Source of the DNA: Paraspadella gotoi
Lineage: Eukaryota > Chaetognatha
Direction of reading: 5' to 3'
Length of the DNA: 64,000 bases
NCBI GenBank assembly: GCA_051294375.1
Contig: CM119263.1
Location: forward strand, 28,367,940 to 28,431,939
Positions 11,140-24,142 of this stretch are shown piece after piece. Under the pieces are notes generated by a model. The model had not been told where the DNA came from and ran no database searches. It was given only the letters and a program-made list of their open reading frames with translations. Within the stretch, counting starts at the first letter, position 1. Each line of letters opens with the position of its first letter. Made by a program: the position numbers and the translations under genes.

Positions 11140-12055
11140 GTTAGAAATGATTTTAATTCAAACAAATTCTCTTCGTGAATATCTGAATCACGTCAATTGG
11201 TTTTAGTCTCAACTTTAATGATTTTATATTATCTTTACTCTCATTGGTCGAATTCTACCAATAGTAGTTAATGATTGAATTCTCAATAATTTTAAAGAAG
11301 ATCTCTCTTCTCATTGGTCCATTAAATTTAGTCTTTGTATAAAAGAAAGGGCAACTTTTATTTTTTGAAGAGATTGCCCTGGGACCATAAGGTAATTGAT
11401 TGATTAACTGAAATTATTAAATAGTGGAATTAGTATTAATAAATGGTTATTTTTTGTAGCTTTTGAGCTTCCACAGCTCTTCCAATGGCTCTTCCACAGC
11501 TCTTTCAATGGCTCTACTGATTGCTATTTCGATTGTCCTTATAACTGTCAACTGAATTACAACTAACTTCAATTAATACTAATGGCGTTACGGTTATTGA
11601 TGAGTCAACAATAGAGAAATTAATATGAAGGATGCTCAATCGTGTTCCCAAGTCCGTAAGGAAATGTGCAATCTCTAACAATCATAGTTATGGATTAGGT
11701 TAGGAGTAGGTTTAAGAAATAAGGGAAGGGATTAGGGAAATAAGGATATAGTCAGGATAAAGAATTACGTTATGAACTTTAAGACTAGCGTTAGATATTA
11801 AAATTAAGTTCTGCACTAAATGAAAAACTTTCGGAAAATAGTCGTTAAAACTATTTTTAGCGTCTCATTTCGACGTCTGTGACATTATTTCCGTCACCTC
11901 TTCTGGGATACAAACACAAACCGCCTCCACATTCTGCAATGCCAGAATCCGCCAACGCAAAGGCTGTCATTTTCCCTTCCCGTCCGGACGAGTCAATGTT
12001 TGTCCCGCAAATGCAAAACAGCTTCTCTCTTCGCGCTAATCAATCCAGTTCTCTC
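11140..12055. other. Gene-free stretch
   Basis: AT-rich DNA with short repeats such as agctcttccaatggctctt in tandem at about 11475-11515. No convincing exon is seen. Confidence 0.5.
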
Positions 12056-12059
12056 TGTT

Positions 12060-12180
12060 GTCGTCTCTTCTCTTTTCTTCTCTTTTCTTTTCTTTTCTTT
12101 TATTCAATCTTTTTTTCTTCTCTTTTTTTGCTTTTTTTTCTTTTCTTTNNNNNNNNNNTCTTTTCTTTTCTTTTCTTCAA
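12060..12180 (+). repeat. (TTTTC)n-rich tract containing a 10-N gap (12149-12158)
   Basis: The tract is imperfect ttttc/tcttt repeats broken by ten Ns, consistent with an assembly collapse in low-complexity DNA. Confidence 0.85.
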
Positions 12181-12379
12181 TCTTTTATTCTTATCGTTTT
12201 GATTATTTAGTCGCCGTCGTTTTGTTGTGTTACTTACAGCTAATCATTTCACTTTAGCAATTATTTATTTTCTTATGAAGTGATTAACTATCAAAGTCGA
12301 TCAAATTACGATAAACATGACCAAGCACAGATGAAAGTAAAAGTTTAGTGATTTTATGGGCGGAGAAACTTTTTAGAAA

Positions 12380-12381
12380 AA

Positions 12382-12420
<39 letters not shown>

Positions 12421-12900
12421 TCGCGAAACCTCTGGCGACCGATAATTATCGGAAAACTCTCGACGGTCGAACGACAAACGTTTTCCCGGAAGTCAGACTC
12501 TTAAGGGAAGAGAAAGAGAAGTGAAAAGAAGAGAATGTAAATAAGAAGAGAATAGCATAGAAGAGAATAGAAGAGAATAGAATAGAAATAAGAAGAGAAA
12601 ATAGACAAAAATAAAAAGAAAGATAAAAATTGCTTTATTAAAGGGAAAATAATGATAACGCGTTAAAGAAAGATAGAAGGAAAAAACGAGAAAAGAAAGA
12701 AAGAAAAAAAGAAAGAAAAACGAAAGAAGGAAAGAAAAAAAGGAGAGTAAGAAAGAAAGAAAAAAAAGAAAAAAAAAAGAATTAAGAAAGAAAGAAAAAA
12801 TGAAAGAAAGAAAGCAAAAATAAAGAAGGAAAGAAAAGAAAGCAAGAAAGAAAGAAAAAAAAGAAAAAAGAAAAGGAAATAAAAAGAAGATGAGAAAAGA
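12380..12900 (+). repeat. GA- and AAAG-rich microsatellite region
   Basis: (GA)n occurs at about 12380-12420 and a long imperfect (GAAA)n/(AAAG)n tract at about 12665-12895. The open frames across it are Phe/Leu/Ser-rich or Lys/Glu-rich artefacts. Confidence 0.85.
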
Positions 12901-13130
12901 AAGTGAGTCAGCGTCCCATTCGTTTAACTTTCGCTTTCCTCTCTTTTCTCTTCCGCAGAATCGATCGATCTTGAGGTCGATTCCAAGGGGGGGGGGGGAC
13001 GGAGGTGAGTTGGGGAATAAGGAACGAGGTCGGTCGGTCGGTCGGTCGATAACGGAGGTGATTGAGTTAGGGGAACATCCAAAGGGTGGAACGAGAGGAG
13101 TCCACACTCGCTGTCCTAAGCCATCATGGA

Positions 13131-13177
<47 letters not shown>
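13131..13177 (+). repeat. (CT)n microsatellite
   Basis: An uninterrupted run of more than 20 CT units. Confidence 0.9.
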
Positions 13178-13179
<2 letters not shown>

Positions 13180-14104
13180 ATCCTCCATTGACTGGGTTTT
13201 AATCCTAATCCACCTAATCCAATGGTTTTTAATCTCAGAGAATCCTCTCCACTCTTTTCCTCCTTACCCACCAAATCCACCACCCCCCCACACTTCCCCC
13301 CCCCTTTGACTAAAACGCGGATCGTTTCTTTCCTTCGCTTCATTTTCTTTTTCGCTTCACTTGATTTCCTTCCCCTTTTTTTTGTTTCAGATGAGTCTTA
13401 CCCGTTCTAAGCTTTACTCACCCCTTTCATCTCAGACTTACTATATGATTCAGGTTTTTTCCTTATCAATGAGCGTGTAGAGGGGTGGACCCCCGCCACA
13501 AAACCGAGGAGCCCGGGCCATTGGGGGTTACGGGAGAAATTCGTTGGGCTGAAAAAAAAAAATAGAATAAAAAAAAATGACACATTACGTTGAGTATTAA
13601 CATTGACAAGCTCTTAATTTTGTGTAAAAGACTATTTTACAAGTTTAAATTTCAAAACCTTAAAAGAACATAGGTATTAAGAAACTTTTTTTACTTCAAT
13701 ATTTGCACATTAAAATAAAATTATATCAATAAAGGTTCTAAAAAACACTTGTCACTTATTCTTATTTTGTTTAGCAGAAAGTTGCGGAAGCAGAAGGCTG
13801 GTATCGATTCTAAGAGAGAAAAAAAATAGGATGAAAAATCCATTTCTGGGTTAGTGAGACTGTTGCAAACTTCTTTCCTTAATATATATTTTTAAAGAAA
13901 CCTTTAAGGTTCACACTACATTGGCGATTAGATTAGGTTTTTTTTTCATTTAGATCAGTTATTTATATTTATTTATCTATTTATGAGCACCTAAAAATTC
14001 TAAACCACAAAATCGGTTTGACCTAAAAATAGTATTACGATTCTGAAACGCTCTACTTTGCGAACCAATCGACCGACGCTACATTAACAAGCCGGTTCCG
14101 CCAA

Positions 14105-14165
14105 GCAGTGGCGGTTCCGCCGCCGCCGCCGCTGTTGCCGCCGCCTCCGCCGCCGCCGCTTCCAT
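14105..14165 (+). repeat. CCG-rich block upstream of the channel gene
   Basis: Imperfect ccg/gcc triplets form a small GC island about 570-620 bp before the channel start codon. It could be part of a 5' UTR or promoter, but no core promoter element is clear. Confidence 0.6.
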
Positions 14166-14728
14166 TTCGACGCCAATATTCTCGTCGTATCGAATTCATT
14201 TTTTTTCCAACCCAAAAGCCTCGACAAACATTATGACGTTGTTGGTTTTCGTTTACACTCGAACGCTAAAAACGAAACATCGTCGACGAAGAGATAAAAC
14301 AGTTTTGTCTTTTTTTTTTACGAAAACCGAAACGGAGAAGAAACAACTGAGATGTTGAAAGAACGAAACGAACAAAGAGAGTGTTGGACTGTTGGAACTA
14401 CAGATGACACAACATCAGGGGAAAAAGAATAGTTTGCGATCTGCGGCACTGACCGCAAACTTTCATCGTACATTTTGTAAAGATTGTGAGCAATGAGGTA
14501 ATACGGCGTAATATGAACACTATGTAGAGCGCAAAACTTAAAGTGAACGTAAAATGATTTACCATGCAAACTTAACTTACTAACAAACTAATTAAAACCA
14601 CTTACAAGCTAACTTAATTAACTAACCACCTAATTAACTTACCTAAGTAAAATAAACCAATTAATTAAACCAAAAAAATAAACTAAGCAACTATTTAAAC
14701 CAGAGATCCCTCCACCACCATTTCTACC

Positions 14729-17504
14729 ATGACCACCACCGACGCATTCCTCTCAACCACCTCGGCCCACGGCCTGCCCCGTCTCCGTCAGGGCTCGCGC
14801 AGGCGCCGTGCCGTTTGGGCTTTCGTCTGCGTCGCGGCCTACTGCGGCCTCTTGACCTGGACGGCTCTGCTCTTCTTTCAATTCTTCGATCCGGACGATC
14901 TCTCGACGAGCGTCTCCGTGGAGACCCTCAGCGGGACCTACGACGAAGACGGGGACTTCGCCAGCGACGAGGTCTTTCCTCGACCCGTTCTCTGCGTGCC
15001 GGAGGTAGAGAGCCAGTGGAGATCGAAGGGGTGAAGCCTGAAGGGCATAAGATTGTTATTTAAACTGTCTTTAAAATTTGAAATTAAATTAAATTTAATT
15101 CATCGCTGAGATAAACTTTAAATGGATTAAGTGACTTTTTAGTTAATTATTTAATAGACATATACATGCTTTGATGCTTTCATGATCATCATCATCATCA
15201 TCATCGCCGTCGTCTTCGTCATCATAAACATGAGATAGTAATAAAAAAAATATTGTGATTGTGTTTTTATATTTAAGTTGTCATCCATCATAATAATTTT
15301 CTTAAAAGATTAAATATTTCATACAACTCAAACCAGATCACCTAATCACTATTCAAACTATAAGTATAAATATTGAAACGTTCCAAGTGACCTGTAAATC
15401 TGCTCCACCCCAGGCTCGCCCAGCTGATTGGCACCTCTTCCGCCGAGCCCGTCTCGGCCGCGTCTCCAACGTCCACGACGACGAAGAGAACATCACCTAC
15501 GCTCCATTCGACTTCCGGCCGACGCTCTTCGATGCCCAGAGCGCCTACGGACTCGGCTCCGACGCGGCGTTGGGCCTCTGCGCATCCTTCCACGAATCCG
15601 CCGAGTACTACATCATTCGATGGAACGGAGTCCAGAGTCTTGACTTGTACATCACGATGACCAACACCAGCCACGCGCCGGTCTACAGTTTCGAGAAGGT
15701 TTGGGATGGGGTTGGGAATAAATAATGGAGAGTTTTTTTTCTTCTTGGGAACTTTGAAATATTCCCGATTGTCCCTCGAAAAAGTGGGCCTTTATGGCAA
15801 TGGGATGGAGTGTGGTACCCGGGGTTTCTCACCAATTGGCGCAGGTGTTGCAGACCCTAAATGACCGCCTCCTGTCGCTGGCATGTTTACACCGGTATCG
15901 TCACGTTTAATATTTTGTATCTCATACAAACTAACTTTTACCCTTACCCTCTTCAAGAAAAAGCTAACCTGGCGAGACAAGGTGGTCTCCGTTCGTTTGA
16001 CCGAAATGCAAACGACTCATTTCTTCGGCTCAAACTACACAGACCGATTTCCCTCGGAGGCGAACGAAGGACTTTCCTTCTACGACGAAAACTTTTGTCT
16101 CGACTCCTGTTTTTACAAGGTGGCCTTTTTTTGAAAAAAATGTTGGAAAATTGTATTTTTGTTTTAAAGTAGTTTATATAAAAGAATAATCAATCTTTAA
16201 ACTGACAGGTTTATTTTTTAGCTCATTTTTTATATTAAAAAAGTTTAAGGGCAAGTTTTATAAAAGAAAACACAATTTAAATTTTTGAATTTTTTAAATT
16301 TTATTTTCTTGTTAATTATAGATATTTGGATATTAGAGCTAGATTTGGATATTTAGATATTAGAGATATATTTGTTATATGTGTTATATTTTAAATATAA
16401 TTATAATTTCGTTACATTAAATGTCTTAAATATAAAATATTTTCTCGATTGAACCCCCCCTCCCCAATCCACTCGAGGTTTGGCGGGAAAACTCCTCATT
16501 CGCCCGTCACGAAAAGGCCCGACGTCACTACGAAAATCTGGCGACGCAACGTCAGGCCGTCCTACAGCCCGACAAATGGCGGGAAATCCTGGCCGACGTT
16601 TGCGCCAACGCGACCGATATGGTCGTCCACTTTCCTTATCATTTTCTCTGCGACTTTCGCAGCCAAGAGTGCAATCGCGCCTTTAAGAAGTGAGTTGTTG
16701 GGAAAACCTGACTTTGTCTATTCATCCTCCCGTATTTTCGCAGTTTTATTAGAATGAATGTATGTATTTATCAATGTCAATATAACAATATTACTTCTCG
16801 CTACTCAGGCGATAAGTATAACAGAAACTCTACCGAAAGATAAGAAATTATGAGTTTCTGAGAATGGAAAAAGCTAAAGTTGATGAAACCGATTATATGA
16901 TTGTTTTATATACTTTTTAATCAGATAAAGGACATGATGAATTAAGTTATCAATTCGTTAATTAAATGCATCGTATAGTTATAAAATTTAAAGCAAAATT
17001 TGATGCAGATTATATAATCAAATATCAATTTCTATTAAATTATTTATAAAATGGTTGAAAGAAAAGTTTATAGGATCAATCGAGACCTTAATGAACCAAG
17101 CTCAGTCTTTGCCTTTATATATCTTAATTAAATCCACATTCTATATTCTAAAGTTACTATCCGTCCACCCCCTCCCATCCCCTCCATCCGCAGATACCAC
17201 TCCATCATCCCTCGATGCCAGGCGATCTGCAAGCGACGCCACGTGGACGAGCGATTCCGCCTGATCGCCGACAGCCTGGGCGACGACAAGATCCGGCTCA
17301 ACCGGATGGAGGCCTACGTCGCCGTCAACAAGACGGAGCTCTGGTTCCACAGCACTTCCCTCAAGCGGACCGTCTTGCGGCAAAAGCCCAAGATGACCAG
17401 CGTCGACCTGCTGGGGCTGGTGGGCGGGTACATGGGGCTCTTGGTCGGGGCCTCCGTCGTCACCCTTTGCGAATTCGCCGAGTTCTTCTTCAGCAAAGTT
17501 TGCG
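14729..17504 (+). CDS. DEG/ENaC-family (pickpocket-like) sodium channel subunit, five exons, 3' end not found
   Basis: Inferred exons are 14729-15004, 15414-15698, 15958-16119, 16478-16689 and 17194-17504. All have GT-AG borders in compatible phases (0,0,0,2) and give about 415 residues. Residues 14-15 are the conserved His-Gly gating pair. TM1 spans about residues 28-52. Exon 4 carries VVHFPYHFLCDFRSQECNRAF, the family's 'C-F-x-C...F' ectodomain signature; it lies in a frame masked by other open frames. Exon 5 carries TM2 with GLLVGASVVTLCEF, where Gly-Ala-Ser (397-399) is the family's selectivity filter. Such proteins form trimeric plasma-membrane Na+ channels used in mechano-, chemo- or osmosensation. 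At ~415 residues it is short for the family, implying a compact ectodomain. The C-terminal tail after the donor at 17505 is unassigned. The exon 2 and exon 3 borders are the least certain. Confidence 0.88.
15183..15230 (+). repeat. (ATC)n-type trinucleotide repeat in intron 1
   Basis: Imperfect atc/gtc triplets lie within the first intron of the channel gene and are non-coding. Confidence 0.75.
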
Positions 17505-17509
17505 GTGGG

Positions 17510-18190
17510 TTGAAAGGGAATGAGAAAGTGGGGAGGAAAGGGGGCGGGAGTTAGGGTGAGGGAGTGGGGAGAGAAGAACAGGAAAGGTTTCGGTATGTTG
17601 AATAATTAATATTCATTCTGATGAGAAAACAATGCGAAGTAAATATATATACTTTCTAAAGTATTAATCTTTTTTTCTGGATCTCATGTGAAGAGCATAC
17701 TCAGATCAGAGAGACATCTCCCACTGTCTGTCCACCATTCCCTCATTATAGATAACCAAGACATTTTTAAAATTTAAAAAAAAAAAAGATTATTATTTTT
17801 CACTTTCTCGTCACTTAGTTTAAGAGAATGCAATTCATAGAATTAAGCGGCTATTCAAAATGACTTTTGTAGTCGAAGAAATTCACAAAAAATCTTGAAC
17901 CGAAGAGAGTTAAGCCAGGTTGTTTTACACCTTTCTTCTCTTCCGCCGCCCCCCCTCCTCCATCCACCGCGATCCAACTTCACCCCTTTCCTTCCCTCGG
18001 GATCGAGTTATTCTCTCCATGCGACACAAAAGTCAAAAGCCAAAACGTAAACCGTCACGAGTCGTGATTATTATCTCTCCCTCAGCGACCAATCGCAACA
18101 AAACTTAAAACGAAAAAGATCGAGGGACCAATCAGAAGTCACCATTTTGTCGCCTTTAGATTTTGGAACCAAACAAAACGCTTTAAGCCT
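17510..18190. other. 3' flank of the channel gene, no exon recognised
   Basis: This stretch should contain the missing C-terminal coding exon or 3' UTR if the gene ends locally. I see AT-rich DNA and a CCGCC/CCTCC patch at 17940-17970 but no open frame with a good acceptor. Confidence 0.4.
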
Positions 18191-18204
18191 CGAAAAATTT
18201 GATC

Positions 18205-18290
18205 ATACTTTTTAAAAGAAAGAGAGAAAAAAATAGGAAAGAATACAAGAATGAAAGAAAGAAAAAAAGAAAGAAAAAAAGAAAGAAAAA

Positions 18291-18375
<85 letters not shown>
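18205..18375 (+). repeat. (GAAA)n microsatellite
   Basis: A long almost perfect gaaa tetranucleotide array. The Lys/Glu/Arg open frames across it are artefacts. Confidence 0.95.
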
Positions 18376-18378
<3 letters not shown>

Positions 18379-18546
18379 AGCGAGCGAGCATAACCGAGCG
18401 AAAATTAGCTACCGCTTGATATTTTTTTCTGTTGTCACTCCCAAGTTCTCGCGGAAAAGGGAGGGACTGAATACAGATGAACCTTTTTTAACTGGATTCG
18501 AAAAAAAAAACAGGCTCTGCTACATTAGGCTACCTGCGCAAAACAG

Positions 18547-18661
<115 letters not shown>

Positions 18662-19019
18662 TGTAATGCCTTGGTAAAATCTATTTCTCTCGAGCCATGA
18701 ATTCCTCGTCGTCTCTCTTTATGGTGCTTCGAGCCGGCCTCATGGTGCCGAGTCTTCTCTCATCTCGCTTCGCACGAGCGCCGCTTTTTCTTCTGTCGAG
18801 CGCCTCAGTCCCATCGGGCGGGAGGATTCTCTGTTTACGTTTCTCTTGAATTAATTCTTTTTAAATATATTTATTTATATTAATTATTTTTCGATATTTT
18901 TTCGATTGAAAATATATTACCTACACAATATAAAGATGTTAGAAATAATTCTTTCGAAAATGTACTTTGCCGATACGTGTTAGAGCCGCCTCGCCTTTGT
19001 CCGTCTCGGGTCAAAAGCG

Positions 19020-19170
19020 GACTAAATCACATCGTTTTAACCCTGCTTCCAGGTTCAATTCCAATCACGGATAATATATGGATATATTGGATAATATATA
19101 TGGATAATTTGCGACTTTGGAATCACATGAAATCCCACCGTTACTGTAGTATTATCTCTTTGCAAGCCTG
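19020..19170 (+). mobile_element. Possible SINE fragment with B-box word
   Basis: A pol III B-box-like word (GGTTCAATTCC, about 19052-19062) is followed by gcgactttggaatcacatg and aaatcccaccgt, which resembles the body after the B box at 8804. No A box is convincing. I interpret it as a second relic of the same family. Confidence 0.35.
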
Positions 19171-19646
19171 AATCTAACCCTTTAATACGTTTGTGGTTTT
19201 TTTTTGTCAGCTGCAAGGTGTACCTTTGTAGAAAAAAAATAGATTTTTTTTAAAACCACTGTCTGGATTTAAGTTAATACTAAGCTTATAATATTTTAAA
19301 AATCAATTTCCCCTGTTTATTACTAGGTACTACTTACCGCCACTGAAAATTTATTGGTAAAAGTGCACCTACTTAAAAAAAATGTCCCTCATTGATTCTT
19401 TGGCGCGACAACTTATTATCATTTATGCCCAAATCAATCGACCACCACTCCGACAACCCAACGCTACCCCTTCACCCCTCGCCCAACCCCCCACTCACCC
19501 CCAGCGCATTTTTCAAAAAGCCCTTTCGCTCCCAGATAGAATTTTTCGACGAGAGATCGAAATCTCAAAGTCATTTTCTTCCAAGAAGAAAATTCTTTCT
19601 TCTTTTTTTGAAAGGAGAAAACGCATCGTTAATGCAACTCCGGCTT

Positions 19647-19763
<117 letters not shown>

Positions 19764-20679
19764 TCCTTTCGCTCTACCTCTCAATTCAATTTTTTTAAAG
19801 CAATACAATTTCGAAATACACCAAATAATTTTTTTGCATAATTCCCTAATTTTTTAAACTACGGATTTTGACGAAGCCGCTAAGCATCGTTCTGAGAGTC
19901 TCGGTTGAGCGGGTCAAGTCGCAAACTAACCTTTAAAGTCAAACCTTTAAGAAAGACACCTTCAGTCGTGATGCCGTGATTGAGCGGTTTGAAAAAGGCA
20001 TAATCAACTTCTACTGCTTTTTAGGCCTTAAGCCCTAATACTAAAACTATTCTGAAAAAAACAATGTTAAGCTAAAATCTCTTTCACAAAATTATTTTTT
20101 GCCAACTCTTCTCCATATTTCTAAATATTGAAGTCATAATTAGTAGGATTAACTTTTACAAGTTTTACGCTGATCCAATCGCCTTAAATTAATTTTTGAT
20201 GGCGGCTTAGATTATCGGGTTGAGACGAGAGAATAAATTAGGGATGACATTAGTGTCGGCTATTGACGCTTGGGATGACAAAAGGGTTTGGTTATGGGTC
20301 GCCATAAGGGGTGATTTCGAAATGAGAAATAGAGCAAAAAGGAAAGAGAGATGATGGTTTTTGAACTTAACAATATAAAAACAAGAACGGTAATTCAAAT
20401 GTGTTGCACCGCAATGACTGCCTTATCACGTGTATTTCTCGTGACATAACATGACGTGACATGACATGACGTGATATAACATGACTACTTGACTACAACA
20501 ACTTTCTAAGCCTTTGTATTTATGACATGCACTGCATCAAAATTCCATCTTTTATGCCTTATAGATTTAGGATTTCCTGAAGGCGGCGCTTGCAGTCCCT
20601 TAGATTTGAGGTTTTTTCTGTCTTAACAAAAATAAGAGAGAAAGAAAGAAAGATAAAAATAACGAGAGAGAAAAAGAGA

Positions 20680-20680
20680 G

Positions 20681-20721
<41 letters not shown>
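20680..20721 (+). repeat. (GA)n microsatellite
   Basis: About twenty GA units within a purine-rich stretch. Confidence 0.9.
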
Positions 20722-20724
<3 letters not shown>

Positions 20725-21603
20725 ATAGCGACCAAGTTTTTCAAAATTTTCTTTCTAATTAAATTTTGCATAAACCACTTTTCGCCTGTGAGTTGAACTC
20801 CTCCTCCTCTTAAGTATAGTCAAACCATTGATTCGACCACTTTTCGACTCCTCCTCCGTCTCAACTTCTTCAACTCCTCAACCTCTAAACTTCTCAACCA
20901 TCGTCGTCTTCTCGTCTCCCTCTTCGCCTTTTAACCTCTTCCCCCCCACACCCCCCGACGCCCTCCTTTCTTTCTCTTCGCTCGCCCGCGACAAAAGCCA
21001 AAAAGAAAAAAAGAATATATGGAAAGAAAAGAAAAAAAGAAAAAAAAAAAGAATTTCCATATATCCCACAAGAGGCATTCATTATAACGGGGTTGAGGTC
21101 TGAACTAGTTTCGCGTTTTAAATTTAAAGTTATAACTGGTTTTATTTGGCCATAGTATGTATTATCAATCTGCAAGTTTTTGACAGCGGCCCTGAAAATG
21201 ATTCTCGTTGCAAAACGGAAAAGAGTAAAACCAAAGTAGAACTCAATTGTTGCTGTTTGACTCAGGTTTTTCGTTTTAGCAAACCCAGTCACAACACGAC
21301 AGCAAAGACGCTTTGCCACGGTTCAGGCTGGAGCAACAGGACAAGAACAAACAAGCGCAAAATAAGAAAACGATTTAATCATTTAAAAACGATTAAACAA
21401 TAAAAAAAAAGAAAAAAAAGGACGACTGCAACAAACAAAAGCGACAACCGAAAATCCGTCCGGAAATCAGAACTCCCTGTCGACGCTATTTCCGGCGCCG
21501 CCAGACCGTTGAGGGTCGAGAGTTTGAAGAATCAATTTCCCCCAATTTGGAATCGAGTTGTAAAAGCGTCGCCCTTTTGTTGACCCCGGGCCGGCGTGAG
21601 CGC

Positions 21604-21616
21604 GTTGCTTGGCAAC
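21604..21616. promoter_or_regulatory. X-box-like (RFX) motif in a small GC island
   Basis: The half-sites GTTGC and GGCAAC with a 2-nt spacer resemble the RFX X-box, though the match is one base shorter than the canonical 14-mer. It lies in a GC-rich island (about 21480-21660) with no assigned gene. The motif alone is weak evidence. Confidence 0.25.
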
Positions 21617-21932
21617 GTGGCACGCCTCCACGCCTCCGCCCGCGTTCTTTCTCTCCTAAGTCGATCTCGACAGAAAAAGCTTTTTTTTTTAACTTCATTC
21701 CCGAGATATTTTTTGTGGTATCAGATGATATTTCTGAACTTGTTGCTAAGCTTTGGTCGAATTAAAGTTTTATATTTTTAAAAAAATATCATAAAATAAA
21801 TTTATCATTTTCATTGTAAATTGAGAGTAATTAAAAGTAAATACGATAATTTGCCTCTGGCTGCCCCTATCAGTCTATGACCGACTGAACCCGGCTGTCG
21901 GCGCAGCAGCCCGACGAGATTGAACTATACAA

Positions 21933-22544
21933 TAAGGCGTAGTGAAAGTTACATACGAAAATTCTAAAAGTCAATTATGAACAACATACCATCAGTGAAC
22001 ATTAATTTGTAAAAAAAATTAATTTTATGTTTTTTAATTTTCGCAGTAGGCTATATTTATATATAGTACTATCCTTATAAAATCGAAAAATTTCAAAATA
22101 AGCTTTTCTTAATTTTGATTGCAGATTTGAATTCCTCGTCAAAAGTTGATGAAAGAAAATATAATTCATTTTTAAAAATTCTTTCATTAAGTGGGTTAAA
22201 AATTAAAAAAACTATATTTAATATATAAAAAGTTAATTTTCAGCTTAAAATATAGCTTTTTCTAATTTTTGACCCACTTAATGAAGGAATTTTTCAAAAA
22301 GAGTTGTATTTCTTTTTATCAACTTTTTATGACGAATCCAAATCTGCAAAAAAATCTTAGAAAAAACTGTTTTGAAATTTTAACATTTATTGGTTTAGTA
22401 CTAGTATAAATATGGCCTACTGCGTAAATTGTAAAATTTATTATAAATTTTTTTTATACATAAATGTTCATAAGTATAATGTTGTTCGTTTCTCACTTTT
22501 AGAATTTTAATTAAAGTTGAACTTAGGAATTTTACTACGCCTTA
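21933..22544. mobile_element. Non-autonomous hAT-like MITE (612 bp)
   Basis: The ends TAAGGCGTAGT and ACTACGCCTTA are exact terminal inverted repeats. They are flanked by the 8-bp direct repeat CTATACAA (21925-21932 and 22545-22552). This target duplication fits the hAT pattern nTnnnnAn and the terminus fits YARNG. Most of the element is a fold-back with ~260 bp arms (for example acccacttaatgaagga against its complement near 22180). There is no transposase. Relatives lie at 41996-42747 and around 55890-56060. Confidence 0.8.
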
Positions 22545-22549
22545 CTATA

Positions 22550-24142
22550 CAAGGTGAAACACGACAACCCGCCGCTAGAAAAAAAAAAATCGTCGTTTGC
22601 AAACCCGTGAAGATTTTTTTAATCTTAAAGATTTTTTCTTTAGTAAAAACCAAAATAATTTATATATCCAAATTTTATATTGATTGGTTATGATTTGCCT
22701 TGGCAATGAGCGGGGAAATAGTTGCTTTAAAAATTGTCTTTCATTTTAAAATTCAAATCTTTTTTTTTTAATCTTTTTGTCTTAACTTTTTGAAAGCTCT
22801 TGGAAATTTGAAGAAAATAACATATTTAAGAATATTGTTACATAAAAATAAGCTTAACCAGCTTTAGTTTAATCAAGGTAATCAAAATTAAAATAATAAA
22901 ATTCTAAAATATATTTCTTCAAATATCTGACCTATTTTCACTATAATGATCTAACCAATTATTGTTTATAAAGGCATTGTTTTGAACTAAGTTCGGAGAG
23001 TGGTTTCATTGACTTGCTAACTTTCCCGGGCTAACTCTACGCCAAATAAAGCGTTGGTATTTGTGGCGTAATGGCGCAGAGGAGACGATGGTGCCGGTCT
23101 ATGAAGCTCAATAGATGAGGACGACAAAGTCTCGGCCACAAAGGCGAAGCCCAGGACATAGTTGAAGTTAAAGTGGTGAAGTGAAGAAGTGAAGAAAGTG
23201 AAGTTGTGAAGTTGAAGTAAAGTAAAAGTGAAGTAAGTAAAGGTAAAGTTAGAAGTCCTGGGCAAATGATAACAAAACATTTAATACAAACTCAGCAAAT
23301 ATATATATATAAAGTTTAAAGAATCTTTCTTACTTGTTTCTGAAGCCAAAATAGTAACAAAAAGTTGCTTCTCTCACAGGAAAGTCCACCAATCCAGCAA
23401 TTACCAAATAGTTTCTAAAAACTAAAGATTCCGAGATTTTCAGAGAACTGAAAAGTGCAAGAATGACAGATCTGACAGTTCACATCGATAAATCGTAATT
23501 AAAATCTATCGAAATCCGATGAACCAATCAGAATCCGCCACGGAATCTGTACTTAAGTATATATATAACAAAAGTCTAATTCAAAAGATGGCTCTGTAAT
23601 CGCTGGAAAGCTGGCAATTCTTGTGTCAGTAAAAAAGACAAAAGAGCATCGGGAAAAGGGGGAGAAGCTGGATTTCTTCGTGATATATAGATAGTTATTT
23701 CGTAACAGGCATCATAAAAAAGCTTGAGAAAAACTAAATTAAAATGGCTAACAATAATTTAATAATTATTCTAAAACTGCTATTCAGGAATTTTTAATTT
23801 AATAATTATCTTAGTTTTGATTACCTTTTTTGTTTTAAAGATGGATATTACAGTATTTTTAATTATTCCATTCTCTTTATATTTTCAAAAGCTTTCAGAG
23901 GATATTAATATTAAAAAAATGTTTAAAAAGTTAAAAAAAATTGAGTTTTAAAATGAAAGACGATTTTAAAAGCAAATTTTCTCTGTTCAATGCCAAGTCA
24001 AATCAAAACCAATCAATATAAAATTTGGATATATAAATGATTTTGGTTTTTATTACAGAAAAAATCTTTCAGATTAAAAAAATCTTAACAAGTTTGCAAA
24101 TGACGATTTTTTTCGATCGTCGAGTTGTCGTGTGTCACCTTG
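22550..24142. mobile_element. TA-flanked long-terminal-inverted-repeat element (Tc1/mariner-like, non-autonomous)
   Basis: The ends are CAAGGTGAAACACGACAAC on the left and GTTGTCGTGTGTCACCTTG on the right, inverted with one mismatch, and both are bordered by TA (22548-22549 and 24143-24144). Similarity between the arms extends about 350-400 bp (22550-22940 against 23740-24142). A TA target duplication is the Tc1/mariner signature. The ~800 bp core has no recognisable transposase. The minus-strand frame at 23017-23280 is partly low-complexity (tandem gaagt words). The left border was the target of the neighbouring hAT-like MITE. Confidence 0.7.

Noticed and set aside
23017-23280. Minus-strand 87-codon frame containing YVLGFAFVAETL
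   Set aside because: Half is low-complexity gaagt repeat and it lies inside an inverted-repeat transposon; no homology recognised, though a single exon cannot be fully excluded.
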